A stretch of DNA of 63,204 bases from Alphaproteobacteria bacterium (GTDB taxonomy: Bacteria; Pseudomonadota; Alphaproteobacteria; UBA8366; GCA-2717185). This document shows, in pieces, positions 19,538 through 28,659 of this stretch. Every line of letters starts with the position of its first letter. Within the stretch, counting starts at the first letter, position 1. The position numbers and the translations under genes are program-made. Under the pieces are notes generated by a model. It was not told where the DNA came from and ran no database searches. It worked only from the letters and a program-made list of their open reading frames with translations. The stretch spans positions 1 through 63,204 of the forward strand of contig JBBDQU010000001.1 in the NCBI GenBank assembly GCA_040905865.1, in the 5' to 3' direction.

Positions 19538-20944
19538 TTATCGGCAGAGTGGCGGCGTGCCGAGGCGTTCGCGGCAGGTGCCGAGCGTCCGTTCAAACGC
19601 CAGCGCAACGGCAAGGGCGCGTTCATCTTCGTTAAGCGGCGCCATGATCTGAAGGCCGACGGGCATTCCCGCGTCATCCAGCGCGACGGGCATGGTCACC
19701 GCCGAAAGGGACAGCAGATTGGCGGTCTGGGTATTGCGCAGGGCCGGCATGTTATGCGCCCGATAGTCTTCCGGCGTCGCGATCTCCGTCAGCCGTGGCG
19801 GGGTGATCGGCGCTGTCGGGCCCACCAGAACGTCGATATCGGCCAGGCAGTCATCGATGGCGGCGGCCAGGTAAACCAGCCGATCGCGGCGTTTCAGATA
19901 CTCGATGGCGGTAATCGCTTCCATGCTGGCGAACCGGCCGGCGACGTTGGGATCCAGCGTGGCCTTTCGCGCCGACATTACATTGTTGATGAACGCGGCG
20001 AACTCGGGGGCGGCAAGGCCGCCGCGTATGAAAATTTCTTCGGCTTCCATGACTTCCGGGAGGTCGACATCGACGATCTGCGCGCCGGCGGCGGCGAGTT
20101 CATCCAGCGCCGCCTGCACGCCCTCGGCGACGCCGGGGCTGCAATCCGCGAAATGCCGCGTGCACAGGCCGATGCGGGTATCCGATACGTCCAGTTCGCT
20201 GAGTCCGGCAAGCAGCACGGCCGGCGGCACGGCGGTAACGGGGTCGATCGCCGCAAATGCCAGAATGGCGTCCGAGACCGTTCGCGCCAGAATGCCGGTG
20301 GTGTCGAGGCTGGGACTCAGCGGCACGACACCGTCGACCGACCATCGCCTGAAACTGGTTTTGACACCGACGGCGCCGGTAAAACTGGCCGGCACGCGGA
20401 CGGACCCCGCCGTATCGCTGCCCAGCGCAATGACGGCGGACCCTTCGCACAGGCTGACCCCGGCGCCGGCGCTGGACCCGCCGGGCGCGCGGTGCGCCTC
20501 CGCATCCCAGGGGTTGCGCGGCGTTCCCCAATGCGCATTCGTGCCAAGGCCGCCGAAGGCGAATTCGACCGTATGCGTCTTGCCGGAGATGGTGGCGAGC
20601 GACCGGCGCAGGGCCTCGACGACCGGACCCTCCGTGGTCCACTGATCCGAAAGGGCCGCCGGTGTCCCGGCAAATGTCGGATAGCCGGACACGCCATACA
20701 GGTCCTTCACCGAAACGGGAATTCCCTGTAACGGGCCGAAATCGAGCCCGGCGGCAAATGCAGCGTCCGCCACCCGCGCCTCGGCGAGAAATTGCGCCGG
20801 ATTGCGGGTCTTGTACGCATCCAGCGTCGGACCCCGGCGGGCGTTATTGGCATTCGCTTCCTCGGCAAGGGCGGTGGCGGTGGTTTTCCCCGACCGCAAT
20901 GCGGCGGCAATATCGGCGAGCGAGTTCAGCAGGAATTCAGGCAT
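19538..20944 (-). CDS. Amidase-signature family hydrolase (second of a coupled pair)
   Basis: 468-aa serine amidase of the GatA/AtzF superfamily. The Ser-cisSer-Lys triad is readable: Lys in PVSVKDLYGV, cis-Ser in the APGGSSAGAG segment, and the nucleophile in GSDTAGSVRVPASF. The true start is the ATG at 20944, which overlaps the stop of the upstream amidase by eight bases; the longer frame is a shadow. Substrate unknown. With the neighbour amidase and the AtzG-like protein it looks like a small hydrolytic module rather than a tRNA amidotransferase (no gatB or gatC nearby). Confidence 0.88.
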   Translation of the reverse strand: MPEFLLNSLADIAAALRSGKTTATALAEEANANNARRGPTLDAYKTRNPAQFLAEARVADAAFAAGLDFGPLQGIPVSVKDLYGVSGYPTFAGTPAALSDQWTTEGPVVEALRRSLATISGKTHTVEFAFGGLGTNAHWGTPRNPWDAEAHRAPGGSSAGAGVSLCEGSAVIALGSDTAGSVRVPASFTGAVGVKTSFRRWSVDGVVPLSPSLDTTGILARTVSDAILAFAAIDPVTAVPPAVLLAGLSELDVSDTRIGLCTRHFADCSPGVAEGVQAALDELAAAGAQIVDVDLPEVMEAEEIFIRGGLAAPEFAAFINNVMSARKATLDPNVAGRFASMEAITAIEYLKRRDRLVYLAAAIDDCLADIDVLVGPTAPITPPRLTEIATPEDYRAHNMPALRNTQTANLLSLSAVTMPVALDDAGMPVGLQIMAPLNEDERALAVALAFERTLGTCRERLGTPPLCR

Positions 20945-22349
20945 GGATACGGATACTTTCAAGGTCGGGAATTTGCGCGCCAAAGCCGGTCGCCTGCTCA
21001 TAGGCATGGGCGACCTGGTAGACCCTGGGCTCGTCGAACGGTTTACCGACGATCTGCATCGACAGCGGCAACCCGGAATTCGACAGGCCGGTCGGGATCG
21101 CAATCGCGGGAACGCCGGTCAGGTTGAAGGGGGCCCGGGCCTGCCGCCCGTAATTGGCCTCCAGACCGTCGGCGTCGTCGAGCCGGCCGGGAGGGTCCAT
21201 GCTGGATGCGGTCACCGCAACATCCACGCCCTGCATTGCCGTGGCCAGTTCCTGGACGAGGCGGGCCTTGATGCGTGTTGCGTTAACGTAATCCGCCGCG
21301 CGGATGAACGCGCCGCCGATAATCCGTTTGCGTGACAACTCACCGTAGTCCTGCGGCCGCTCGCGAAACCATTTCTCATGCAGCGCGAAAGCCTCCGACA
21401 GCAGGATGATCCGGTTTGCCGCAGCGTACTCATTCAGCGGCGACAGGAAGATTTCGCTTATTTCCGCGCCGAGCCCGCGCAGCACGTCTATCGCCCGCTC
21501 GATGCCCTGCGCCATTTCCGGGTCGGCTTCCATATCGCGGTTGTAGAAATGCCGGATGACGCCGATCCGCATGCCCCTTATGTCCTGTCCCAGCAGCGCG
21601 GTGAAATCCGGTACGGCCACGGGCGCGCTGCCCGGGTCCGCCGGGTCGGGGCCGGCAATGACATTCATCAGCAGCGCATTGTCTTCCACGCCGCGGGTCA
21701 TCGGCCCGACATGATCCAGCGAGAAGGACAGCGGGAAGACTCCGCGCCGGCTGACGCGTCCATAGGTTCCCTTCATGCCGGTGATGCCGCAGAACGAAGC
21801 CGGATTGCGGACCGATCCGCCGGTATCGGTCCCCAGCGCCGCGGGCACGAACCCGGCGGCGAGGGCGGCGCCCGAACCGCTCGACGAACCGCCGGTGAAA
21901 TGGTCCGGGTTCCATGGATTGCGCGCTGGCGGCCAGGGCAGGTCAAATGAGGGGCCGCCAATGGCGAATTCATGGGTCGAGGTCTTGCCGATGAGGATTC
22001 CGCCCGCGTTCTTCAGCCGGCGGCCGACTTCGGCATCGCTTTCGGCAATATTGCCGGCAAGAATTTTCGAGTGGCACGTGGTCGGAACGCCGGCCACGTC
22101 GATGATGTCTTTCAGCGCATAGGGAACCCCGTGCATCGGGCCGCGCCAGTTGCCGGCGACGATTTCCGCTTCCGCTTCCCTGGCGGCAGCCAGGGCCGGT
22201 TCGGGCAGAACCCGTATAAAGGCATTGATCCCGGCGTCATGGGCTTCGATCCGGTCCAGCAGCGCCCGGGTGTATTCGACCGGCGAGATGTCCCCGCTTC
22301 GTATCTTCTTCGACGCGGCGGCAATTGAAAGACGCGCGAAATCGGTCAT
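20937..22349 (-). CDS. Amidase-signature family hydrolase, AtzE/GatA-like
   Basis: 470-aa amidase with the complete triad: Lys in VPYALKDIIDVAG, cis-Ser in FTGGSSSGSGAA, and the nucleophile in GTDTGGSVRNPASF. The N-terminal motif SPVEYTRALLDRI is typical. The ATG at 22349 overlaps the stop of the AtzG-like gene by four bases; the frame upstream of it is not used. Known AtzE enzymes (cyanuric-acid pathway) need a small AtzG subunit of the DUF4089 type encoded alongside, which is exactly the arrangement here. The actual substrate is not predictable; carboxybiuret-like compounds are one option. Confidence 0.88.
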   Translation of the reverse strand: MTDFARLSIAAASKKIRSGDISPVEYTRALLDRIEAHDAGINAFIRVLPEPALAAAREAEAEIVAGNWRGPMHGVPYALKDIIDVAGVPTTCHSKILAGNIAESDAEVGRRLKNAGGILIGKTSTHEFAIGGPSFDLPWPPARNPWNPDHFTGGSSSGSGAALAAGFVPAALGTDTGGSVRNPASFCGITGMKGTYGRVSRRGVFPLSFSLDHVGPMTRGVEDNALLMNVIAGPDPADPGSAPVAVPDFTALLGQDIRGMRIGVIRHFYNRDMEADPEMAQGIERAIDVLRGLGAEISEIFLSPLNEYAAANRIILLSEAFALHEKWFRERPQDYGELSRKRIIGGAFIRAADYVNATRIKARLVQELATAMQGVDVAVTASSMDPPGRLDDADGLEANYGRQARAPFNLTGVPAIAIPTGLSNSGLPLSMQIVGKPFDEPRVYQVAHAYEQATGFGAQIPDLESIRIHA

Positions 22350-22558
22350 GTTTCCGCTCCCGGTACCGCCCTGGGCGCTTCGTGGCGGAACACGTGCGCC
22401 GGCTCTTCCGCGGGTTTCAGATCGCGCGGCAGGCTCTCTGCGAGCGATTTTGCGAAGGTTGCGGCCCGCATGACATCGTCGGGATAGGCATCCGCCAGGC
22501 TGTCGAGGCCGAAGGCCCGCGCCAGGCCCTGCGGGTCGAGTTCGTGATTTCCGCTCAT
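22346..22558 (-). CDS. AtzG-like (DUF4089-type) small amidase partner
   Basis: 70-aa protein with the small-subunit pattern: N-terminal DPQGLARAFGLDSLADAYPD, a central helix VMRAATFAKSLAESLP, then EEPAHVFRHEAP. DUF4089/AtzG proteins share this layout, including the closing P-A-x-VFR. In AtzG-AtzE the small protein stabilises the amidase in a GatC-like way (family knowledge). ATG 22558 was chosen because GGGGGA lies nine bases upstream; a TTG three codons earlier is less likely. It overlaps the following amidase by four bases (ATGA), so it is translationally coupled. Confidence 0.72.
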   Translation of the reverse strand: MSGNHELDPQGLARAFGLDSLADAYPDDVMRAATFAKSLAESLPRDLKPAEEPAHVFRHEAPRAVPGAET

Positions 22559-22640
22559 GTGGTGCAATCCCCCTTTGCCGCCGCAATTACCTTCCGAAGC
22601 AGGCCATCGCCGCCCACGCCTGTCAAGCAGCCGAGCCGGT

Positions 22641-24185
22641 TCAGTCCTTCCGGACCTGGGCGGGACCGCTGAGCAGCAGCCGGATCAGGCCCGACTGGCG
22701 TTCGGTGGTCGTCTTGGAAAAGATGCGTTTGACATGGGTGCGGACCGTATGCTGGCTGACCGACAGTTCATCCGCGGCATCGGAAAGGCTCAGGTCCTGC
22801 GCCAGTAGAACGGCAAGGCGCGATTCCGCCCGGGTCAATCCATACAACCGGCTCAGACGGTTCTCGTCGATTTCAGGGTGGGATTCGGGGTCGCTGACAA
22901 AAATAAGCGCCGCGGGCCGATCCTTGTCGAAATAATGCGATTCGCTGCGCAGCGGTGTCACGACAACGGACAGGGGGCGGTATCCGGATGGACGCTCCAG
23001 CGCGACCGCGCCCGTGGCATCCGTTCTGCTTTTCGTACTGGCCTCCCGGCCGGTGCGCCAGATGATATCGCGCATCCGGACTGTCTTGCCGTCAACAGTG
23101 CCCTGAAGCCCGTCCCGGCCGAGCGTCAGGCCGTCATTCATGTCCAGGATTTCCTGCGCCGACCGGTTCATGCGGATCGGACGGCTGAAGGCATCGGCGA
23201 CGATAACCCCAATGGGCAGGCGGTTCAGCGCGTCGTCAAGCGCCATATTTTCCATCTGCAGTTTGGTGATCAGGCAGTTATCGCTGGACAGCACCAAAAA
23301 GACGGCGTTCTTTATACGGCTCGGCATGTCGGTGAAGAGTTCAGGCGATGTGCGTGGCGACAGGTGCTTGCGATAGACGCGCTGCGCGGTTTCGTCCTCG
23401 ACAACCCATAGGATCCGGTCGATCCCGCCATCGGGAGAGGGGATCGGCGATATCGTTTCAATGACGGGAAATAACGCGCCATTCTTGCGCCGGTAGTGGG
23501 TTTCGCCGCGCCATTCGTTTCCGTCGCGAAGCGTCTCCCAGCGCTCCTCTCTTTTCGCCTTGGCGGACTCTATGAGCACTTCGGGCGAAATCTGTTTCAG
23601 GTCGTCGAGGTTGTAGCCGGTCGCTTCCTGAAACTTGGCATTGGCATACTCGATTTCGCCTTCCGAGTTGGCGATCATGACCATGATCAGGCTGTCTTCC
23701 AGCGCCGCGAAGAGCTTTTCGAATTCCGCGTCGGCGCGGGGATGCCGGGTGACGTCCTCTGCAATACCCTGCATGCCCTGAAACGCGCCGGAATCCTGAT
23801 CGTAAACCGGTAACCCGCTGATCAGGAACAGATGTTTCTGGCCGCTACGGCCGGCTGCTTCGAAAAAGACATCCCGGAAGGTGGACTGGCTTTCGCCGCC
23901 TTCCGGAAAATCCTCCAGTGTAATGAAGGAACCGATTTCGCCAAGCCTCCGGCCGATCAGTTCCTGCGGGTGGATTCCCAGGATTTCGAAGATGCGGTGC
24001 GAGACGTTGGTCAGCCGGAAATCCGCATCGGTTTCCCATATCCAGGCGGAAACAAGGCGTGAAAGGTTGTAGAGCCGGTGCTCGGCGGCCGCGGCTTTGC
24101 CGATGGCCATCGCCGCAATCGTCTTGTCGTCGACCCGTGGCGTGATGTCGACGACATCCTGGTCGTCATGGGTTGAATCCGGCAT
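22641..24185 (-). CDS. Multi-PAS LuxR-family transcriptional regulator
   Basis: 514-aa soluble sensor-regulator. PAS domains are visible at about residues 45-150 (WIWETDADFRLTNVSHRI) and 165-275 (MIANSEGEIEYANAKFQEATGY), with a third degenerate PAS around 320-430 (IGVIVADAFSRPIRMNRSA). The C-terminal 60 residues are a LuxR/GerE helix-turn-helix (LTRAESRLAVLLAQ, then DELSVSQHTVRTHVKRIFSKT). There is no receiver domain, histidine kinase or membrane segment, so it probably senses a small ligand, redox state or light in the cytoplasm. It follows a DUF2336 gene by 14 bases, presumably co-transcribed. Confidence 0.88.
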   Translation of the reverse strand: MPDSTHDDQDVVDITPRVDDKTIAAMAIGKAAAAEHRLYNLSRLVSAWIWETDADFRLTNVSHRIFEILGIHPQELIGRRLGEIGSFITLEDFPEGGESQSTFRDVFFEAAGRSGQKHLFLISGLPVYDQDSGAFQGMQGIAEDVTRHPRADAEFEKLFAALEDSLIMVMIANSEGEIEYANAKFQEATGYNLDDLKQISPEVLIESAKAKREERWETLRDGNEWRGETHYRRKNGALFPVIETISPIPSPDGGIDRILWVVEDETAQRVYRKHLSPRTSPELFTDMPSRIKNAVFLVLSSDNCLITKLQMENMALDDALNRLPIGVIVADAFSRPIRMNRSAQEILDMNDGLTLGRDGLQGTVDGKTVRMRDIIWRTGREASTKSRTDATGAVALERPSGYRPLSVVVTPLRSESHYFDKDRPAALIFVSDPESHPEIDENRLSRLYGLTRAESRLAVLLAQDLSLSDAADELSVSQHTVRTHVKRIFSKTTTERQSGLIRLLLSGPAQVRKD

Positions 24186-24199
24186 TGCCTTGCTGCCTT

Positions 24200-25318
24200 C
24201 TATCGGCCGGGGGACAGATGCGAAACGCTATTCGCCTGCCAGCGTCGAACGGTGTCCATCGCCGATTCCGGCGATGTCTCGTTATATACCGACAGGCATT
24301 TTTGGGTTTCCCTGGCGATCTCTTCCTCTTTCATTTTGCTTCCCTGCCGGGTAAGGGCGAAGATAGAGGCAAACACGGCCTTGCCGATCCCGCCGGCGCG
24401 GCAGGTGATCGCCAGGGCATTGCCGTCATGCTCGAACAGCATGCGTCGAACGAATTTCTCGTCCAGCGCGGTGAACTTCGTGAACATGGCGATAAACAAC
24501 GCAACCTCGCCCTCCCGCAGCACTTTTACCATGGTTTCGGGATTCATCTTGCCGATAGATTTCATATTGTCGGCAAGTCGCTGGGACTTTGACAGCTCCC
24601 TTGCATCATAGGCCGCGGCCTGAATCTCGCGAACGGTTGCGCGCTCAATCAGGCTGTCGATGGTTGCTGCGTCGAAGTCCCAGTCGTCGATAATAACCTG
24701 CCGCAGGATAGCGGAAACCCAGATGAACATCCGCTTGACCAGTTCCGGGTCAACATCGCGGCGTCGCAGTATCGGTTCCTGGAACGAATCGACCCGCTGC
24801 GACTGTTCGACAAGATACTCCATTGTGGCACGGGAAATTTTCGCATCGGTGTTTTTCAGCAGCGACCGGATGACATTTTCGTTTTCGGTTTCGACCAGCG
24901 CGGTGGAGACGTCCTCGCTCAGGTTCCGCCGGATCGAAACGGCAAGCTGGTGTTCCTGCGTGCGCTGCTTGATGATCTCGATCAGGTCTTCGTCGTGCAG
25001 CGAGCCGCTCTTTGTCAACAGCGGATAGGCGATTTCGATATTGTCATTGGCCAGCAGCCGGACCAGGTCGCGCGGTGCATCCGGTATCTCCGCCAGGCAT
25101 GCACCGACCGTCCGGCGAACCGACATTTCTGTTTCGTGGACCAGATGGCCCAGAATATCGAACATCAACCCGCGCTCGCGGTCCGTCATGGTTCCGTCAC
25201 GGGCGAAAGGCAGCGAGCCGAGTGCTTCCGCCAGCGCTTTTTGCGCATCGGGTGTTTTATCCCGGGCAAGCGCGAACAGTTTTTCGCCGTCAATTTCGGC
25301 CGGTGCCATCCTGTTCAT
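24200..25318 (-). CDS. DUF2336 family protein (copy 1)
   Basis: 372-aa alpha-helical protein of unknown function. Recognisable DUF2336 features: an N-terminal block with DRERGLMFDILGHLVHETEM and SVRRTVGACLAEIPDAPRDL, then LLANDNIEIAYPLLTKS, and IIKQRTQEHQLAVSIRRNLS followed by STALVETENENVI. HEAT-like helical repeats are suggested. It is the first of three paralogues in this window and lies just upstream of the PAS-LuxR gene on the same strand, which hints at a signalling role. The AT-rich DNA upstream (25370-25440) probably holds the promoter. Confidence 0.85.
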   Translation of the reverse strand: MNRMAPAEIDGEKLFALARDKTPDAQKALAEALGSLPFARDGTMTDRERGLMFDILGHLVHETEMSVRRTVGACLAEIPDAPRDLVRLLANDNIEIAYPLLTKSGSLHDEDLIEIIKQRTQEHQLAVSIRRNLSEDVSTALVETENENVIRSLLKNTDAKISRATMEYLVEQSQRVDSFQEPILRRRDVDPELVKRMFIWVSAILRQVIIDDWDFDAATIDSLIERATVREIQAAAYDARELSKSQRLADNMKSIGKMNPETMVKVLREGEVALFIAMFTKFTALDEKFVRRMLFEHDGNALAITCRAGGIGKAVFASIFALTRQGSKMKEEEIARETQKCLSVYNETSPESAMDTVRRWQANSVSHLSPGR

Positions 25319-25605
25319 TGGTTATTCCCGACAATAATGCAGCACGATGCTGCCTGAACCTGTTGAATAATTACTTTAATCCAAATCTTAATGTAATTTG
25401 GGCGCGCTTACCATTTCGTTAACGTAAATTCACTATAAACACATTTCACTTCCAGCTAAACGGGCTCAATCGGCGGCGCAAACCCCTGGCGGCATCGCTA
25501 AAACCCGGAAGCATGGCGGGCGATTCCCTGATGGATGACATCGGGAACCTATTGTCGGAAGATCGTCCTTGAAACAACGCAGCAGATTTGGTGAAGGGGC
25601 GCAAG

Positions 25606-27072
25606 ATGGCGACGTTTGATCTGGTCATTCGCGGCGGTACCGTTGTTACCGCGGCCGACACTGCCTGGTGTGACATCGGAATCCGGGACGGACGCGTTGC
25701 GGCGCTGGGCGAAGGCATTGCCGCGGGCGACCGGGAAATCGATGCGGGCGGCAAGCTGGTTCTGCCGGGCGGGATCGACAGCCACTGCCATATCGAGCAG
25801 CTTTCCGGCATGGGAATCATGTCGGCGGACGATTTTCGCAGTGGAACGACGGCCGCGGCGTTTGGCGGGACGACCACGGTCATCCCGTTTGCCATACAGA
25901 ACCGCGGGGAATCGTTGCGCCGGGTCGTCGATGACTATCGGGCGCTGGGCGACGCCAGGGCGGTGATCGATTTCGCCATTCACATGATCATTGCCGATCC
26001 GACCGAGCAGGTGCTGGGCCAGGAACTCCCGGCGCTGATACGTGACGGTTATACCTCGTTCAAGGTTTACATGACCTATGAAGGCACGAAGCTGGACGAT
26101 TACCAGATGCTCGACGTGCTGACCGCGGCGCGGCGCGAGGGCGCGATGACCATGATCCACGCGGAGAACTGGGACATGATCCGCTGGCTCACGAAGCGTC
26201 TGCTGGACGGCGGCAACCGGGCGCCGAAGTTTCACGGCGTCAGCCATGCCCAGATCGCGGAAGGCGAGGCGACGCACCGGGCCATCGCGCTGGGCCGTCT
26301 GGTCGATACGCCATTGCTGATTGTCCATGTATCCGCGGAGGAGGCAATGGAGGAAATCCGCATGGCCCAGGCGAAGGGGCTGAAGGTGTATGGTGAAACC
26401 TGCCCGCAATACCTGTTCCTGACGCTCGACGACCTGGACCGCGAAGGGATGGACGGCGCGATGTACTGCTGCAGCCCGCCGCCTCGGGACAAGGCGGGGC
26501 AGGAAGCCATCTGGAACGGGCTTCAGACGGGTGTGTTTCAGGTGTTTTCCTCCGACCATGCGCCGTACCGCTTTGACGAAACCGGCAAGCTGAAGGCCGG
26601 GCCGAACGCATCCTTCAAGGAGATCGCCAATGGCCTGCCAGGGATCGAGACACGGATGCCCCTGCTGTTTTCGGAAGGCGTCGGCAAGGGGCGGATCGAT
26701 CTGCAGCGTTTCGTCGATCTGACCGCGACTGCGGCGGCGAAGCTTTACGGGCTTTACCCGCGCAAGGGCGCCATTGCCGTCGGCTCGGATGCGGATATGG
26801 CTATCTGGGATCCGGCGCGCGAGGTGACCCTCAGCGCCGACATGTTGCATGACAATACCGGCTATACGCCCTACGAAGGCATGAAGCTGCAAGGCTGGCC
26901 CGTGACCGTGTTGAGCCGGGGCCGCGTCGTCATCGACGGTGGCGAACTGCATGCCGGACAGGGCAGCGGTGAATTCCTCCCCTGCGACCGGTCCGGCTTT
27001 GCGGTACCGCTCAACCGCATCCCGAAGGAACTGGATCCCAGACGTAATTTCGGCGCGCAAATCCTTTTCTAG
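25606..27072 (+). CDS. hydA: Dihydropyrimidinase / D-hydantoinase
   Basis: Cyclic amidohydrolase opening dihydrouracil, dihydrothymine or 5-substituted hydantoins. The 488-aa product has the metal motif GIDSHCHIEQ, the lysine expected to be carboxylated in YTSFKVYMTYEG, histidines in MIHAEN and LIVHVSAEEA, and the metal Asp in SSDHAPYRF. The ATG at 25606 gives the usual N-terminus (FDLVIRGGTVVTA). No other pyrimidine-degradation gene is adjacent, so the in vivo substrate is open. Confidence 0.9.
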   Translation: MATFDLVIRGGTVVTAADTAWCDIGIRDGRVAALGEGIAAGDREIDAGGKLVLPGGIDSHCHIEQLSGMGIMSADDFRSGTTAAAFGGTTTVIPFAIQNRGESLRRVVDDYRALGDARAVIDFAIHMIIADPTEQVLGQELPALIRDGYTSFKVYMTYEGTKLDDYQMLDVLTAARREGAMTMIHAENWDMIRWLTKRLLDGGNRAPKFHGVSHAQIAEGEATHRAIALGRLVDTPLLIVHVSAEEAMEEIRMAQAKGLKVYGETCPQYLFLTLDDLDREGMDGAMYCCSPPPRDKAGQEAIWNGLQTGVFQVFSSDHAPYRFDETGKLKAGPNASFKEIANGLPGIETRMPLLFSEGVGKGRIDLQRFVDLTATAAAKLYGLYPRKGAIAVGSDADMAIWDPAREVTLSADMLHDNTGYTPYEGMKLQGWPVTVLSRGRVVIDGGELHAGQGSGEFLPCDRSGFAVPLNRIPKELDPRRNFGAQILF

Positions 27073-27347
27073 AGGTTCGGTAGCATTTCTATAACCGGTT
27101 GATCCGCCCATGATATTGATAGATACGTACTAATGTGTATGTTTTGTGATGGTGTGATCGGGACCGGAAATGCTTCGAATACGGTCTTCGGTCGCTATTT
27201 AAGTGTCATCGATCGTGTGACGCGCTTCGGTATTTGCAGACAGGCTGTTTGACGACGGTTGCGGTCGCCATGGCGTCACCACTGTGCAAACGCCGGTCTA
27301 GAGCCTGCACTGTTTTCGAAAGCCTGCTCTGCTAAGGAGACGACAGA

Positions 27348-28574
27348 TTGCCCGATACCGAAAAGGAGAGTCCGGAGACAAAGGACTCGGATGCAAAAGA
27401 TGCCGCGCAACACAAGCCTGCGCGCAGAGGGCGCGGCTGGGTCCGGTATCTCGTGCTTGTCCTCGTTCTCGGAATTGGCGGGTATCTGGGCGTTCAGGAA
27501 ATCATATCCCGGTTTACGCATGTCTATGAATACGATGCCCGTATCGGCAGCAATCTGATTACGGTCAGCAGTCGGGTCGCCGGTTGGATCGACCGGGTCC
27601 GCGTCACCGAAGGCGACGAAACGGACAGGGGTCAGGTCATCGTCGAGATTGATTCCCGCGAGTCGAAGCTGCTGGTAACCCAGCTTGAAGCGCGGATACA
27701 GGGTATCGAGGCCGACCGGCAGCGCCTCATGGCGGAAAAGAAGCTGGTCGATATCCAGACCAGTTCCCGGTATCGCACCGAACAGGCGCTTCTCGGTACA
27801 GCGGAAGCGGAACTGGCGGCGCTGAAACCGCAATTGCAGCTGGCGCAATCCGAATTCCAGCGATCCAGGTCGCTCTTCGAAAAGAAGATAATCGCCCGCA
27901 AGCAATATGATGAAGCGCTGGCCCGCGAACAGCAGCTTTCGGGTGAACATCGTACGGCCCTGGCCGCGGTTCAGGCGGCCCGCAACAAGATGGCGGAAGC
28001 CGAAGCAGAGCGAGCGCAGCTTGACGTTCTCGATAGCGAGATTGCCAAGCTGGTTTACGAGGAGAACGAATTGAGGGCGCAATTGGCGCGTCAGAAGCTT
28101 GACCTTGGCGACCGGAAGATCCGCGCGCCCGTAAAGGGCGTTATTGACAAGACCTTCGTCGACATGGGGGAATATGTGACGCCCGGCCAGCGGCTGGTAC
28201 TGATGCATGACCCTGAAACCATTTGGGTCGAAGCCAATGTCAAGGAAACCGAAGTCCGCAAACTGCGCATCGGCCAGCGGGTGGAGATTTCCGTCGACGC
28301 CTATCCGGGCGAAGGTCTTATAGATCGTGCGCTTGCCCTGTTCGGGGTGGCCTCACAGGACAATGGCGACACCCACCCGGGGTTCATCGGTCATGTGATC
28401 GCGATCGGCAATTCCACTACCGCGGAATTCGCCCTGTTGCCCAGCCCCAACCCCAGCGGCAATTTCACCAAGATTACCCAGCGCCTGCCGGTACGGATCG
28501 CTGTCGAACAGCGGGACCGAAAGCTCCGACCCGGCATGATGGTCGAGATAAATATCGATATCCGTGACAATTAA
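27348..28574 (+). CDS. EmrA/HlyD-family membrane fusion protein
   Basis: 408-aa periplasmic adaptor of an MFS-type tripartite efflux pump. One N-terminal membrane helix (about residues 33-50) follows a charged cytoplasmic tail. Next come a biotinyl-lipoyl-like half (SSRVAGWIDRVRVTEGDETDRGQVIVEID), a long coiled-coil hairpin (about 110-230), the second lipoyl half (DRKIRAPVKGVID) and beta-barrel domains. The start is TTG 27348, supported by AAGGAG eight bases upstream and no better ATG. It is followed after 85 bases by its EmrB-like transporter. Confidence 0.9.
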   Translation: MPDTEKESPETKDSDAKDAAQHKPARRGRGWVRYLVLVLVLGIGGYLGVQEIISRFTHVYEYDARIGSNLITVSSRVAGWIDRVRVTEGDETDRGQVIVEIDSRESKLLVTQLEARIQGIEADRQRLMAEKKLVDIQTSSRYRTEQALLGTAEAELAALKPQLQLAQSEFQRSRSLFEKKIIARKQYDEALAREQQLSGEHRTALAAVQAARNKMAEAEAERAQLDVLDSEIAKLVYEENELRAQLARQKLDLGDRKIRAPVKGVIDKTFVDMGEYVTPGQRLVLMHDPETIWVEANVKETEVRKLRIGQRVEISVDAYPGEGLIDRALALFGVASQDNGDTHPGFIGHVIAIGNSTTAEFALLPSPNPSGNFTKITQRLPVRIAVEQRDRKLRPGMMVEINIDIRDN

Positions 28575-28659
28575 TTGCGCATTGCAGGAAGTGCCCTGGC
28601 ATGGGGCGCAGCGGAAATGCCTGTGAAATATCCGGCGGCGATAGGCGAAGGGTGAATTC

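Noticed and set aside
19538-22349. Glutamyl-tRNA amidotransferase subunits (gatA pair)
   Set aside because: No gatB or gatC nearby, two unlike amidases, and a DUF4089-type partner instead of GatC.
25549-27111. 520-codon minus-strand open frame opposite the dihydropyrimidinase gene
   Set aside because: Covers a gene with complete metal motifs; the translation has no recognisable feature.
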